Positions 22,868-38,300 of a stretch of 64,000 nt of DNA are shown here, one piece after another. The translations under genes were made by a program, and so were the position numbers. Within the stretch, counting starts at the first letter, position 1. Every line of letters starts with the position of its first letter. Source of the stretch: Paratinospora sagittata. Lineage: Eukaryota > Streptophyta > Magnoliopsida > Ranunculales > Menispermaceae. A model generated the notes under the pieces. The model saw nothing but the letters and a program-made list of their open reading frames with translations, was not told the DNA's origin and did not search any database. The DNA lies in assembly GCA_035771175.1 (NCBI GenBank), contig CM069598.1:19072438-19136437 (forward strand), read 5' to 3'.

Positions 22868-23715
22868 TACTTTCCTTCCTTTTGAAAAGCAAGTCTTACT
22901 AGACATTCTAGGTGGAAAAGCTTAATTTTCTTCTGTATATATGCATCTGTGTCTCAACTGAACCAAACACTTGTGCCCAACTGCTTTTTAGATTTATATG
23001 AAAAATTAACCACATATATATTTACTCTGAAAAAATAAGTTAGGTAGAACCCCGCCTGTTTTTTTTTTGTTATAAATACCTTTATATTATATCAGATGTT
23101 ACACTTGTTCTTTTTAGAAAATAAACATTTGGTCTACTACCCCTATAATTTGTTAAAAATATCAGCTCTGATCATTCATATATTTGTCAATTTGTACATA
23201 TTTACTATGAGATTAGTTATGAACATTGATGCAACCAATGATCTTATAATCTTGAGCCCTTGATGAAATTTATCAAATTCAACCACTAAAAAAAATATCC
23301 CTGTTTTTAATGTGTATTGTTTTGATAATATTAATTCAGTCTATATATTTTCATATTTTTATGCTCTCTACCTATTATTCAGTTAAACAATCTTTATGTC
23401 TTTTCATAATGTGGTAAGTGTAAATAATGGAAAAAGGTTCAAGACAAAATTAGAATAAAATCACAAGATAGACAGCAAGAGATTGAAAGGAATTATTACT
23501 TTAATTACTAATAGTAAATATATGATCTTATGCCATTCCCTTGAATATTGGCATGTATTTATCTTTATGTTCCATCATCATACATCAAATGGCATGTCGA
23601 TACCTATCAACTCTCATGTTTCATGCCTAAATATTATCAAGTACGACGAATCTTAATATCACATTATCACGCTGTCATTGCTTGTTTATGAAGCTGATAA
23701 GACTCTTGACTGATG

Positions 23716-23758
<43 letters not shown>

Positions 23759-24746
23759 CATGAGAAAAAGAAATATATATTGGGCCCTTGAAATCTCATC
23801 TGATCTTCAAGTATATATCTTAATTTCATGATTTTCTTTGACAGTAATGTCTAAATGAAAAGAGAAAAGCAGATGGTAATGGAAGGGCACTAATTATATA
23901 GAGAGCTTGATTTAAAAGCTAAATATTAGGATAAGATTTCAGAGTTAATGCTTATTTAGCTATATATATATATATCATTGGTTTTGTGAAGGAGAGAGTT
24001 TTTGAATGAGGAGATAATCAGTGATGATGGGAAGGGAGATTGGTTGAGTCTCTGATACAAAAGTATTGAAAAGCCATAAAATATAAGACTAAATGGAAGA
24101 CAGAATGATGCTTCCTTGTGAAAAGCAACTTATTCAGGCGCTCTAAGCCCAAAACAAAGAAAAGATACATATATAATTGACATGCAAAGAAATATCAAGA
24201 AAATCTTAGAGCCTCTGACTTGCAAAGTGTGGAGTGCTTTTTAGTATTCAAATTTGTGTTTGCTGATGGTAGGTTTCTTTTTCTTTTTAAAGCTTGCTGA
24301 CATGTAGTCCTTAATGAATGGTTACTTAAATTGAGCATGAAGTGATGATGGGGTTCAAATTTAAGTAAAAAAAAAACATTAGATACTTAAATTGGATTTG
24401 GTTAATGATCCAAAAAGTATAATATAACTTAAAAAATAAAAACTCAAAAAATAACATTTTTTCATTTATTGGAAACAGTCCGTTCTCTTTGTAAATTTTG
24501 AAAAACTATTTTTAAGTTTCAACGTACCAATTGCATTTTTAGTATTTTCAAAATTTTAGATACATAAAATTCTATATGAATCATAAACTAAACGTAGCCT
24601 TAAGTATAATAAATAATTTAATAAGCATAAAGACGTATTGCAATTGTAGTAGTATCCTTTTATAATTATAATAGCATTTTCCATATTCTGGTTATGTTTT
24701 ATGGAATGAAAATATTAGAAAATAATAGAGTAATGCTTTATTGATT
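20906..24746. other. AT-rich spacer downstream of the CLE gene with microsatellites
   Basis: No gene was recognised. It contains (TA)n runs at about 22440-22464, 22836-22866 and 23724-23750, a (GCTA)n run near 22701-22718 and poly(A) near 22680. The first few hundred bases should hold the CLE 3' UTR. Confidence 0.6.
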
Positions 24747-24893
24747 AAATTGTAATGCAAACTGCAATACTTTATTACTTTTAAATTTACATTGAATCAT
24801 GTGTCAATCAATACATGATTCAATGCAATCTAAAATAATACAAAGGTGATGGGGTGCTGTAGTTTGCATTGCACTACAACACCCCCATTCAAT
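24747..24893. repeat. hairpin-forming MITE-like element
   Basis: Its two halves are imperfect inverted copies. TTGTA...ATGCAAACTGCA on the left pairs with TGTAGTTTGCATTGCACTACAA on the right. The centre is a perfect 12-bp stem ATTGAATCATGT / ACATGATTCAAT with a 10-base loop. It has no coding capacity. The terminal boundary and target duplication are not certain. Confidence 0.55.
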
Positions 24894-26343
24894 TTAACAT
24901 TATTTAAAAAAAAATGTGAACATAAAGATTGGTCAATAAAATATTGAAAGATGTGAATAGAAAATTATCATATTCAAGAAATAGAAGGATTGAAAATAAC
25001 AGGGATAAATATATATATATATATATATTACTACTTGTAATATAACTATAGATTTAACTTTCAAGGAGTAAAATAGAAGTGGTAGATTTATGTAGCAGAT
25101 CTCATATCTGTAGTTTATAAAAAAAAATTGATGGAGTCTTTTAACACTAAATTTGGTTGATCAATGTCAAAGCCTGAGCATTTTCATGGTCCATTGAGAT
25201 GATAATTCTTTGATGTATGTCAAATGTGACATCATACCTACTTTTATCTTTCTAATATATATAAATTGACATCTTATTTAAAGAATCAATTTTAATTTTG
25301 AAAAGTAGTATCTATTAATGGCTTTTAAATATTAATTAATCTCCAATTTCTCTTTTATATCTCCTTTTTTTAAAAAAAAAAATCCTCGAATTGTAGCTTC
25401 TCTATTTTCTCCCTATCACTTTTTTATTTTTTATTTTTTATTATTATTAATTTTTCAGTACACGAGAGGTGTTTTCCTTGCGAAACTATTCCTTCTAAAC
25501 TCGAACATTGTAAAAGCGTTTAAACTAACCCTCCCAACAAAAGCAAATAAGTGAGAACATCCTCAAATTCAAATTCAAAACCTAAACCTTCCTCCACTTA
25601 TATTCAACCAACTGAACTATCACCTCACCTCATAGTTTCTCCCTGTCACTTTACTTTTATCCTTAAAACACCCTACTTATTTCTAGATTAAGAAGACATT
25701 CTTATCCTTCTATTATTATCAAAACTAAACCCTGAACGTCATATCAACTATACATTCAGTACTCAGCACCTGTGAGTACCTGTAGCCAGGAGTATATTAA
25801 AGGAATTAAAATGTAACAGTAGCTCAAAAACAAAACAAAAAACCATGATGAAGATAACGCTTTAATTAAGCAACATGATGGAAGTTTATTACAATATTTT
25901 CAAGTCCCAAGTATGTACTGAACCTCGTTACAAGTAACCCTTTGAGCAACTCACATAGTTTTACAATGTGAAAAGATACAATTTTACTGAACATCTCTTT
26001 AGTTGCATTGCAGTCAAACCTTAATTTGAAGTGTGCTCGATTGATCATCCTCTCCTAATTTTCTAGCTAGGAAAGCCAAATCAACATATGGAGGCTCCGA
26101 ACTAGTCCTGACCAGCAGCACATGTCAAGGATCTTTTCGACGAGCATGTTAGGATCCTTCATGAGATTAGATGGGACCAAAAAGGGGCAAAGCAACGAGG
26201 CAAGCATTGCCCAAAGAGACGCCCAATTAGAAGGCTTTAGCAGATCAAAAGTCTTTGCAGTCATCTACATGGCAAAATCGGGCCACTCTGGCCAGCCATC
26301 TCTATCCACTCGGCATCACCATTCAAACTTCAAGATCAAACTA
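24894..26343. other. spacer and 3' UTR region of the DCAF4-like gene
   Basis: AT-rich, with no independent gene seen. The last few hundred bases before 26344 (minus-strand downstream side) should hold the 3' UTR of the WD40 gene. Short open frames here have no recognisable domain. Confidence 0.5.
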
Positions 26344-29300
26344 TCACAACTGCATGTAAAACAGTTCCTCTCCGGATCCAAGCCACGGCCCCCAAGTTTG
26401 ATCCTGCTCGTACAAACGTTCTTCATGGTTTAGCATCCTTGGACCTGTTAGTTTTGCCCAAAGACAATTGATGAATAATAACATTCAAAAGTACAGAAGT
26501 TGACAATGCTAAGAAAAATAGCAAAAGTGAGCTAAAACAGGCACCTCCAGTTCCAGGCCAGCACACTCTTGTGGGGATCGAATTCGATATCTTTTCGGCA
26601 AAGAGTAGCTCACCAGTCTTAATGCTCCAAATACGCACCTTACCATCCTCTCCACCTAATGGATTTCGTGACAGAAACTTAGATCATTGGAAATGACAAA
26701 CAACAACTGCACTTAAAAGGGTATGCACCTGAAATAACAAGCCTTTCTGCTGAATCGACTCCGAGTTGTATACGGGTGTGGGAATTTACATGCCCTTCGT
26801 AAGATTGGATGGCACCTTTTTGCATCAGGCGCTGATCATACAGCTTGATCTGCATCACCATCGAAGAATGAGTTGAATCTTTATCCTGGGAAACAATTCT
26901 TATGGGGTATTTCAGAGAAGCTACTTAAGAGAAATTTACAATACACAGGTTTCTAAAAAAAATTGTATAGTGCATGCATCCTAATGAGACACGAGGACAT
27001 CACAAATCTGCACTGGAGATAGTCACAACTTTCACGGGAAAAATACTCAAACCCTTCTATAGTGTACTCTTTGATCTAGGAGTATGAACTAACAGTTATA
27101 TGCATATCAGTTTACAGAGATGCACTCACTTTCCATTTCCTTCTTTTCTTACCTCTTCAATTTTTGCTTTCCCAATTTATCGCTGATTATGATCTCTAAC
27201 AGACTAGCTGGAATATAACAAACCTGATGCATTCATTTTAGTTATACTTGATAAAATAAGAGGGAGAAAGAAAAAACAAATCCCTGCTTCAACTGGAAAC
27301 AGGATTTGTTCAAAACTCAATTTTATTTTTCTCATGTTCAGAACAGCGGAATCCCTGTGCTGAAAAGACTACAATAAAGATTCTAAGTCAAACTTTCTCA
27401 AATCAAAGCATGGACAAAATAACATCCCAGGAGAGATTCGTTGCAGCAACAACTACTATTGCATCAAAATAATGCAATGCCAGCTACTGGCATAAAAGTG
27501 AACAACAACATTTCAGTAGATAATTATAATTTTAATGGTTAATTGATGAACCAAAAGTGGATGAGGAGCAATATCGAGCATTACCCTGACGTCTTTCAGT
27601 CTACAGTACTCAAAAAATAGACCTTAGTCATTCACTACATATATTTCCTACTGCAAGAACTTTATACACCAGATTAGTAGATTATTCAACCTGTTCACGA
27701 CTTTGTGAAACATAGACCAACCACTGGTCCACAGCATTCACCAAGGGCAAAAGGATCCAACGAACTATAGTGAACCAAACATAAGCAGCAAAAAAACTTG
27801 AAAACTTTGCACAAAATGAGTCTCAACTGAATGCTCACCGAACCATCCATGGAGCTAGCCAAGAAATACTGGTCATACATCTGGAGTGATACCACACTAC
27901 AAGGTCACAATTGAATAATAGTTAATACTATTATCAGAGAAAATTTAACAATGGAGATAGCCTATTACTTGTATCAAAAGCTCTCTTGCTTAAACAGTTC
28001 TTCGGTCAAAATGGGCCATACATACCTGGAAATTGATGAAGGCATACAAGTTGTACAAGAAGGAACTATATTTCCCCTTATCTGCAAAATATAGCATGTT
28101 TTTTTTTTGGAACAGAAACAAGATTTAGTATATTTCCTTTGTAAAAGTATAAATACAGCAAGGATCATCAAAATATAGCAAGCAGATTCAGTCATCCTTG
28201 TACAAGTTCATTAAGAGAAAACAGAACAAGAAAGACTTTTGTCTAATATGTAGTATCCATTGAGCTTCCAATAAAGATAAAAGCAAGCATATGAATACTG
28301 GGCCATTGTTTTTATCTATGGTTGGATGATTTTCTTGCTTCAAGAAAAAGAAGAGTTTAATATCTTGAAAGCCTATATATATAAACATAAATAAACAAAC
28401 AAATAAATAAATAAATAAATAAATAAATAAATATATATATATATATATATATATTTAAAAAGAAAGCAACAGAGAGAAAACCAGGTCCAGAAGTTGTCAC
28501 AATGAAAAACATAAGTTCAATACCTCAAAACATCGTTTGACTAAATTCTGAGCATTCTTATTTGAGAGCTTGTTATGTGTCTGTGGAGAGTGATGAATTC
28601 GATGTTTAGGAAGCCTAGAAGGAAGTTGTTGCTGTCTTTGACGAACATCAATTGTCACAATTGCACCATTTCTAAAGCCACACAAAATAAGATTTCCCTG
28701 GACATTAATGCAACACATTAGATCAAAAGATGATAGGGTCCACTAACTTGAGATGTACGTGATGAGTGCTAATCTTGCTTGAATTGATTAAAAACATAAC
28801 ATCCACTTAAATACAATGGAAATGTCATAAAAACTGCTAGTCTTAGAAAAATTATTATTCCCAAATACCAAGATTCCAGATTTTTTGTTTGCTATTGGCA
28901 GGTTTTTACATGAAAATTTACTCTGTTAAAGCTCCCGAACTTATAAGCAAAAAACAAAATGAAAAAAGTAGAATGATTCAGTTGAAAATCTCAAAAAATT
29001 ACCAAAAGAATGATGAAGGCTAAATCAAATTCAGAGGATTCAATAAATAAGGAAATCTCCTATAAATTCTAACTCCTAGGAATCTACATGGGGTGCCTCA
29101 ACTCCCAAGAAAAGAATGGTATCATTATTCATCAGCTATATGGAGAATAAGAGATCACCATCTACCTTACTATTAGACTTGAAAACCTCACTGTCCAATT
29201 TCAACAGTCTGATTAATCTCATGAGAGGTACAACATCAAACATTTTCTCTTGCACTTGTCCTCCAATAAGCCAACTCTTTTTTTTTTTTTTCTTAGAAAC

Positions 29301-32300
29301 AAAATTTACAGATAGTTTAGGGTAAAATCATATACAAAGAGATGCCAAAAAAAAGTAACTTAAATGCTCATAAAAGTGCAATTGTATCACAATTTTCTTA
29401 CCCCTTTCTCCCCACCCCCACATCCAAAGAAAAGGTCTCAACCTAGTAGACCACTACGTAATTGAAAGATCTTTAGAAAATTTATGCATTAGTTCAGGCA
29501 ATGGCAAAACCAGAATTTGCATATTGGAACAAGGACAGTGTTGTGTAGGAGGAGGGGGGGAGGGCAAAGAAATATTTTACTGATAACATTAATAAATTTT
29601 TTTTCATAAATCCAACAATTCCAACAATGAAATTCTATTAAAATGCTTCAAGACTTCTTTAGCCATATGTCTTATTTGACACCCCTAAAAATGCCTCAAT
29701 ACTCGGGAACTTCTCAAGAACTAGTGTGCTTAGTTTCACATTATCAAAATATTACCCCTAAAACCCTTATTGTTATCTTTTATTTAAAATAGTGTTTGTG
29801 ATGTTTAAGGGGTGATATACTAATTTAAGCATTTGAAGAGTGGGCATTGGCGCAATGGTTCAAGTTGCTTCATTGTAAACTGGAGGTCACAAGTTCAAAT
29901 CTGGAAACACTCTCTCTAACGTGGAGGTAAGGCTGCATAGATCACCCCTTCTCTAGAACTTGCAATGGCAAGAGCCTAATACACTGGGTATACCCTATAG
30001 TAATTTATGCATTTAACTAATCTCCACTTTTTTCTACATTCTCATAACTTTTAGGCTCACTCTAATGGTGATTTCTCTCACTCTTAACTTTTTATCCCCT
30101 TTCTTTACCTTATCCTCCACTCCCATTAAAGGATATATCTATTCTAAAAACAAAGTCCCTACCATTGCCATAAAAAAATTATTTATATTTAATTTTATTC
30201 CATTTCATTAATTTGGCAAGTAAGAAACAAAATAAAAAAAAAATTCAAAATTCTATAAAGAAATATAAAATGCAATCTTAATTCCTAACATATGGAACAC
30301 GTGCCCAAAATTAGTTTTTCAATTAAGTGACATCAATGTGGATCAGCATGATAAAATATATTCATCATTTTAGAAATGTAAGTACTATGTTACCGACTGA
30401 TCAAATTGTTGTGCAAAGACGTCACTTTTACTGCGGCATAACCATGATAGAACTCCAGTTTCTAAATTTACCGAGGCAACTCCCAGATTGGTGCCTGTAT
30501 AAACAGGAAAAGAAAAAATATATAAAAAAAATGATGGAATTTAGAAATACTGAATTTGCAAACTGATAAGCTGACAAGGAATTTCAACAATGATTCAAAA
30601 CTAAAGGCAGGGCTGAGTCATTTGATCCGATAAGATATGCTTTACTTTTAAAGAAAATTCCAAAGATACTTAACCATGTATAATTTCTCAGACAAGAATG
30701 GTTTTTGCAGCTCCGGTGATAACATATAATCAAAATCAATGACTTACAGAATTATTTCCTAATTTGTATTATTTCTTTCTGTTTCTTTTAAATGCACTTA
30801 TTTATAGATCTTTGTATCAATTCTACCATCACACTTATTGAGAAACTCACACCCAGCAATTGAAAATATTTCCACAGAAAGAAAGATGAGAAAAAAAGAA
30901 TTTTGTAACAGAAAAAATATAGTCTGTAGTAGAACTTGCCCATTACTGCTTGAACACCATTAGGACTGCAATCAATGGTCCATATTGTACAATTCAATGA
31001 AGCTACGTTAAAAATTCTTCCCCTTGAAGTGAAATCTAATGGCTCATCTAGCTTCATGAGATAGACTGATCCACCAGAAGTTTCTGAGCCCAAAGTGGAT
31101 ATTCTGATTCCCCGTGTCAAGATTTGCCAATGCACTAACATGAAAACAAGTAACTCAAAAAGAAAAGATAGACGAAAATAGACAATAGAGGGTGCAAACT
31201 AACATAGGAGAAATGGGTAAAAACTAAGCAACCTGTGTAAGCAAATATTTGTTTCAAGCAAACACTACAAATAGAGCCCATTATACATCGAAAGAAATTC
31301 ATGGATACAATGCTGAGCCACCAAGAACCACATGAGGTGTACGCTTCCCGGTTCTCTTTATACAAGATATATTTGATGGCATAAGCAACGGAGCTCTGGG
31401 CTTCCAGATACCACTTGGAGCTTTCAGGTGCTTCATTTGGCTTTCTTTGACTGAAGGCCAGACACAATCTGGACTGTATCTGAACCCTTCATAAAAAGGC
31501 TGTCCAACTTCTCCAACTTCACAGAGACTGTAAACATAGGATGGGATGTCAAAAACCAATAACCTTTAACATACAGATGCCGTGTGTTTGTCTAGAAATC
31601 GAAGCAGAGAAAAGAATCAGCTTGTTACTCATGAACCAAACAATAGTGATTTGTGATCATATCATTGAACATGATACTCTTGGCTTTGTTACACGAATCG
31701 GCCAAATAAAGCGGATGGCTCCTAGCTTTGACATAATAACAAATCAAAACAAGGTTTCATATCTTGTTCAACTTGTCAATCAACTCAATGCTGACGCATG
31801 TCAATGTGTCAAATGCCTAGTTGAGATCAGTTATATATAATTTCAATTTCAATTTCATGTCATTTGACATTAAGTCATTTTCTAAATAACTACGATCCAG
31901 TTGTAACATTGACACGTCACATATGTCAACTGACTAATTTTTAATCAATTATTTCATGTGCATTTCATGTTGTTCATAAAAAAAATCAACATACGCCAGT
32001 CAATTTGACGTATATATGTCAAATCTGAATACTGTCCATGAATTACAGAATCATTTTGCAGTTGTGGCATAAACATAAATATGTCAAAATCTGAAAATTT
32101 TGCTGATACCAGTGTCCTTTTTCATGAATAACAAGCATTTTGCAGTTTTGGGAAAAACATATGTTGCAATATTAAAATAGCTTAGACCTTGCACATGGAT
32201 ATAAGGGATCACAACTGTTATTGTTTATCATGCACAAGAAATGACTGACACATGCCAATTTCTTTGAATAGTAGAATCCACATAAATTTTGTACGCTTAT

Positions 32301-35300
32301 CATATACAAGAAATGACTGACATATGCCAATTTCTTTGAATAGTACAATCCACCTAAATTCTGTAGGCTTACCATCCTTTTTGAGAATAAGATATTTAAA
32401 AGCTGCATGGTCTATAAAAACAACAATTTTAAAGCTTAAAAAATAAAATGTGAAGTTGTTAAGTACAAAGTCTAGGACAAGAAGTTTATTTTCGTAGCCA
32501 ACTCATTTGGGCATTGTTTAGGTTCCAGTTAGCATACTAAAGGGAATGCCTAGAGCACGAGGCTCCAGTCATTGCAAAGTGTGGGATATGGATAATGTAT
32601 GCAGCCATACCTTCAAATGGAGAGACTGTTTCTGAAGGTTTGGGATAACTCTTTCCTTTTGGCATCCCTTTGGGTTAGTGCAAGTAAACTTGCAATGGGG
32701 TACTCTTTAGGAGAGTGGCTCAAGGGGTGGAATCCAATTTTAGAATGTATTTACTTATAGCAAATGGACTTCTCGTCCAAAATATACAATAGATTGTACA
32801 TACATTAACTTGTATTAATACAATGATATTTTGTTTCTTGTCAAAAAAAAAACCCATGACTTTGATACAGACAATTACACCAACTTAGCCACTAGCCACA
32901 TACCTAGGTACTAGCCACTAGTCTAATTTCTTCCCACAATTGATCTTCATCCTTGGCCATATTATTAAACACTCTACCGTTACGTTCCAACCATAGAGAC
33001 CATAATGTGGCAAAGGAAGCAATTAAGCCGACCTCCTTCTCGAACCTCAAGAGGCTTGTAAGATGAGATAATGATAAAGATAAACTGTCCCTTAAGTTTT
33101 GAGGATATCGAATTTGTCATCGAAAAAGACAAACCACGTATGCCAAATACTCCTAGCAAAAGGGCATAGGTGTTCCACATATTCTCCATCTGGTAAACAA
33201 AAAGGACAACAGTGCGGAGAAAAACAGGTATTCGGCGATTGTCGCTGCAGCACATCAAAAGTGTTAACCTTGCATGAGTCATTAGCCAACCAAAAATCTG
33301 CACTTTAGATGGAATTTGTACTTGCCAAATAGAAGATGCTAGGGTAAATGTGGGAAAGGATGATGAATCTATGAGCATGTCAAAAAAGGATTTACAAGAA
33401 AAGAGACCAGATGAATTAGGGAGTCAAATATACTGATCAAAATCAGTAGACAATCTTAGATTTTCGAGTTTAGCTAGAAGTAACTCCATCTCTCTTAGTT
33501 CTCTATTAAAGTAAGGGCTCTCGGGAAGTGGAAATGTCAAGACAGGGAGGAAGAAGGTATATTTTAATCTAAAGACAAGAAAGAAGCTGTAGGATGATTA
33601 TGTAGTGTAGACAAACAAAACAGGTGAGGAAAAGACCTAGCCAATGTTGTATCCCCCCAGCCATTTATCCTCCCAAAAATGGGAAGTATGACCATCTCTG
33701 ACCTTAAGACCAAATGTGCAATGCTCTCTCCACACAAGATTGAAGCTTCAATCTCTGTTTCTTGTAAAGTGGATAACATGGCATTATCATTCCCAAGCAA
33801 TGCTCTTTAACGGATGAAACTAAAGCAAAAGAACGAGATTCAAAAGAAATACAAGCATGAGTAAACTAACTTAACCACAATCACCTCAAAGAGCCTCTCA
33901 TGCTACCCATCAATAAAACACTCGTTCTATTTTGGCCTTCTGGTGTTTGTATATCAACATGGAATTGCTCCAAACCACTATCAGCAGCCCCATCCATACC
34001 ATGATACTTCCATATCTACAATTCAAGAAGGTGAACGATAAGAAACAATAAAATATGGAGATGAATCAAGATCTGAAATTTTGTTCATCTTATGAGAAGG
34101 TAAACAAATAACTACCCCATACATAATCCCATCCACACACCCTGTCCAAAAGGAAAAAGAAGAAAGTATCGAGACTCAAAAACTATCTAAAATGATATAT
34201 GTTTTTTTTTTTTTTTTGGAATTTCCCAATCATTTGACTAGTTCTTAGGACTTGACAAACAAAATTGACTTTAAATTATATTATGTTGAAACTTCTTTCT
34301 CCTTTCCTAAGATGTCTTGCCTTTTATCCAAAGTCAAAATTAAAAGTGATAGGCTAATAACATTCTAAAGCCTTAAAAGAATAACTAAATGTCAAGGCGC
34401 ATGAAGACACTTTATGGGAGATTACAAGGCATTGAGGCACATACATGCCAATATTCAATAATTAAATGTCTTCTTAGAATAACATTTTATTACTACTTAC
34501 CCTAAACCCTAAACCCTAAACCAATAAAGAATAGGTCACAACGTCAATTCAAATGATGTACCACCTTAACAAATAACAGAGATTAGGGGTGTCAATAGAT
34601 TGGTTCAAATAGCAGAACCAAACCGAATTGGTACATTTGGTTTGGTTTCAAATTAGTTCATTTTGGGTTCAGTTTGAAAAAGAGGAGCCCAATTAGCTCA
34701 GCTTGGTTTTCAGTTTGAGACTTTAAAAACCAATTTGAAGACCAAACCAAACTGACTTCAAATGAAAAAGTATTGATATTTTATTTTTTTAATGTTTAAT
34801 ATTCTTGTGTTATGCGCATACATATTATCATAATGTATTTACATTATCATCTAATATAATAAGGTTTTTTTTAGTTAAGTGACATGTTGCACCTACCTCC
34901 GAGTGTTTTGAAAAAAGGGCAAGAGGGTCGGTGCTTGGGTGCGGTGATAAATGAGCAAGGGTTCCCACGTGGATGAAGTAATTCAAGAAATACCCCATGG
35001 AGAAAAGATATTTCTTGGAGGAGATTTAATGGACATGTAGGTAAAAAAGGGTTGGATATGAAATGGTACATGGAGGATATGGATTTGGATATAGGCATAA
35101 AGTTGGAGGGAGCATATTAGATTTTTGAGGTGGCATATGACCTCATAATAGCAACCACTTATTTTAGAAAAGAGATGAACATTTAATAACATTGAAAAGT
35201 GGATTTAATAAAAGACAAATAGACTTTCTCTTAAATAGAAAGGTTGATAAAGTAGCATGTAAAGATTGTAAAGTTATCCCAAGAGAAAGTTTAACTTCAC

Positions 35301-38300
35301 AACATAGAATAATATAGCAAACATATGGATGACAATGAAATCTAGATCAAAACATAAAATATTTAACCCAAGAATTAAATGGTGGAACTTGAGAGGTGAA
35401 AAAACTAGAATTATTTAAAGGGAAGCTAGTAAGTAACAGAAAGCAATCTTTTCAAGGTGTAAAGACGATACCTTGGCGAGGCATAGACGTTATAAATAAT
35501 ATTTATTCATAGCTCATTGAATAAATAATTAATTAGTTTTACATTAAAAGTCCTATATATATAATTGCACACATATTCCATACTATAGAAGTTAAATCTT
35601 GTGTAAAAAAAGATTAACCATAATTTTACACACAATTTATTTTATCCACAACTTAAAAACCAAAAAAAAAAACATATTAACAAATAAGAAAACATAGTAT
35701 ATAATGAAAGTACAATGATTTAAAGAGGTATATCTGTTGTAATACTTATATATAAGTAAAAAAAAGTTGAAAATATTTGCAGCAATATGATAAAAAAAAA
35801 AATCAGAATTAGATAATAATGAAAGATGACTTTCATAATGGAAGAATAAGTATACCACTTGAGTTAAAGTTATGCTAATATTTAAGCTATACAATCATAT
35901 TGTAACAAAAAGACAAAGAAACTTACTCTTTATATATTTACACTGGCCCCCTTATACTTTTTAAAAATTTCAAAGAGCCACCTGGTTTGCCTTAAGTATG
36001 GCCCAGATGATTTAGTTCCAAATGGCCTAGGCGATGGACCTAGTTGTGGCCATGAAAACACTGAGAGAAATGACTACGAATATAGATAATGACCCCAACC
36101 TAATGTAGGATAAAGTAACTAAATGCATAAAAAGCGTCGTAAAAAAGGTTCTAGGAGAATCAAAAGGGGTTAGGACCATTAGGGAAAGAAATTTGGAACT
36201 TCAAATTGCAATTAAACTTAAAAGGACAAACTATAAAACTTGGCAACAGGTTAGGGATGAGGAAAGCCTTAAAAACTATAGGGATGCAAAGAAAGTAGCT
36301 AAAAAAGTGGTAAGTAATGCTAAACTCAAACCGTATAATGTTTTATATAAAAGATTAGATACGAAAAAAGGTGAAAGACTATATATAAACTAGCAAATTA
36401 AGGGAAAGAAAAAAAAAATCTTAATTATATTAAATGTTACGTTACCCGGACTCTTTACTTTAGCCCGGCGTATTCGTATCTGAAACTTCATGATATGACA
36501 TGGGTATGGGATCTGTGTCCGACACTTTAGATTTTGGAATATTACTATGTGAATTTTTCAATGGAAAGAAGAGAAAGCATGAAAGAATATAATGACTAAT
36601 AGGTGATAGTTCACTTGAATTAGGGAACAAAAAAGACAATAAATGAGTCAAAAGAACAAAAAATGAAAGAACAACAGAAAATATAGGCTGCATAGTGAAC
36701 TTAACATTGTCTAAGCACACAAATTTGAATTTTGAGAAACTTTTTAACCAAGTCCCTGGATCCTAGGGGTAACTATTTAAAAAGTTATTAAATGGAAATT
36801 ATTTGAAAATTTTAAGTATAGCAAGAAATGATAACTTAGGGATAACTATTGATAATAATTTTTTTTCATAGAATTAGCATGCTTGAGGTAAAACATGTTT
36901 TAAAGAAAATGAAAAATGCAAACGCTTTAGGACCAGATGTTATTCCTATTGAGGTTTGGAAGGGCCAAGGGGAAATTGGAGTCTGCTGGTTGAACAAATT
37001 ATTAAATAAGATTGTAATAACTAAAAGAATGCACGATGATTGGAAGAAAAATATCTTAATACCTAATACCTATATATAAAAATAAAAGAGATATTCAAAA
37101 TTGTGCAAATTATAGAGGAATCAAATTGATGAGTCATACAATAACATTAAGGGAGAGAGTAATAGAAAATCAAGTAAGAGTTGAAGCTTTGGTGTCAAAC
37201 AATCAATTTGAGTTTATGTCTGGTAGATTGACCATGGAAGCTATATATTTATTAAGAAGATTAATGGAGAGGTATGGAAAAAAGAAGAAAGACCTTCACA
37301 CGGTAGAGTACCTAAAAAAATAATAAGTTTGGTTTTAGAGAGAGGAGTTACCGATTGGTATATAGAATTGGTAAAAGATATGTATGATAGAGCAATAACT
37401 ATAGCAAAAACAACACTAGGAGAAACTAGTGAGTTCTTCATTATTGTAGGTTAACAGCAAGGATCTGCCTTAAGCCCTTATCTTTTTGAGTTTGTCATGG
37501 ATGAATTGACGAAACATATTCAAGGTTTTGCAAACATTGGAATGTACTTGTACTTGTATAGACATTATGTATCAATAACGTTGGAAAAAGGCTTAGTTGA
37601 GTTAAGTTATAATAAGCTTTTTTAAAAAAAAAAGTATTTGATCTACATTAACTTTACTTCATATGCATGCACATAGTTTACGTTTCTATATTTATAATTC
37701 CAAATTGATAAACCCAAGCCAAACCAAATCAATTATGTGATGTTCAATCTGGTTCTACTTGCTAAAGTTGGTTCCATTTGGTTTAATAAAATACCAATCT
37801 GAAATTCTGAATACTTTTGCTTTGGGTTTGGTTCAGAGATAAAAATGACCTAAACTAAATAGTTGATACCCCTAACAAAGAAGACTTGAGGATAAGGAAA
37901 CAAACTTCTAAGAATCATATTTTTTCCAAATTTCATGCTTGAAAAGTATAACTTTGTAGATGGAAATTGAGGAAAATATAGAATACAAAAACAAGTATAT
38001 AGGGGAACCTAATTACAAAGGTCAAGTTTGTATAAATGATTAGGCCATGGGAATTAGATTCCGATTTCCAACCAACAAGAGAGCATACATATCGTTATTA
38101 ACAAAACAAGTTTGTAAGCCTCCATGGTGCTCAAGCATTTTGTATAAATACAAGTAAAATATATTTATAAAGTAATATTTGTTTGAAACAGAACTACCCA
38201 AAACCATATGTACTTAGTAATATAAAGGTTTTGCAATCATTGGAATGTACTTGTATTTGTTAATCAACAATTTATTTTCTCTACTAACTCTTTCATATGC

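Noticed and set aside
22436..23752. Tandem short repeats considered as a CRISPR-like or regulatory array
   Set aside because: They are simple TA and GCTA microsatellites of a plant nuclear genome, with no spacer structure.
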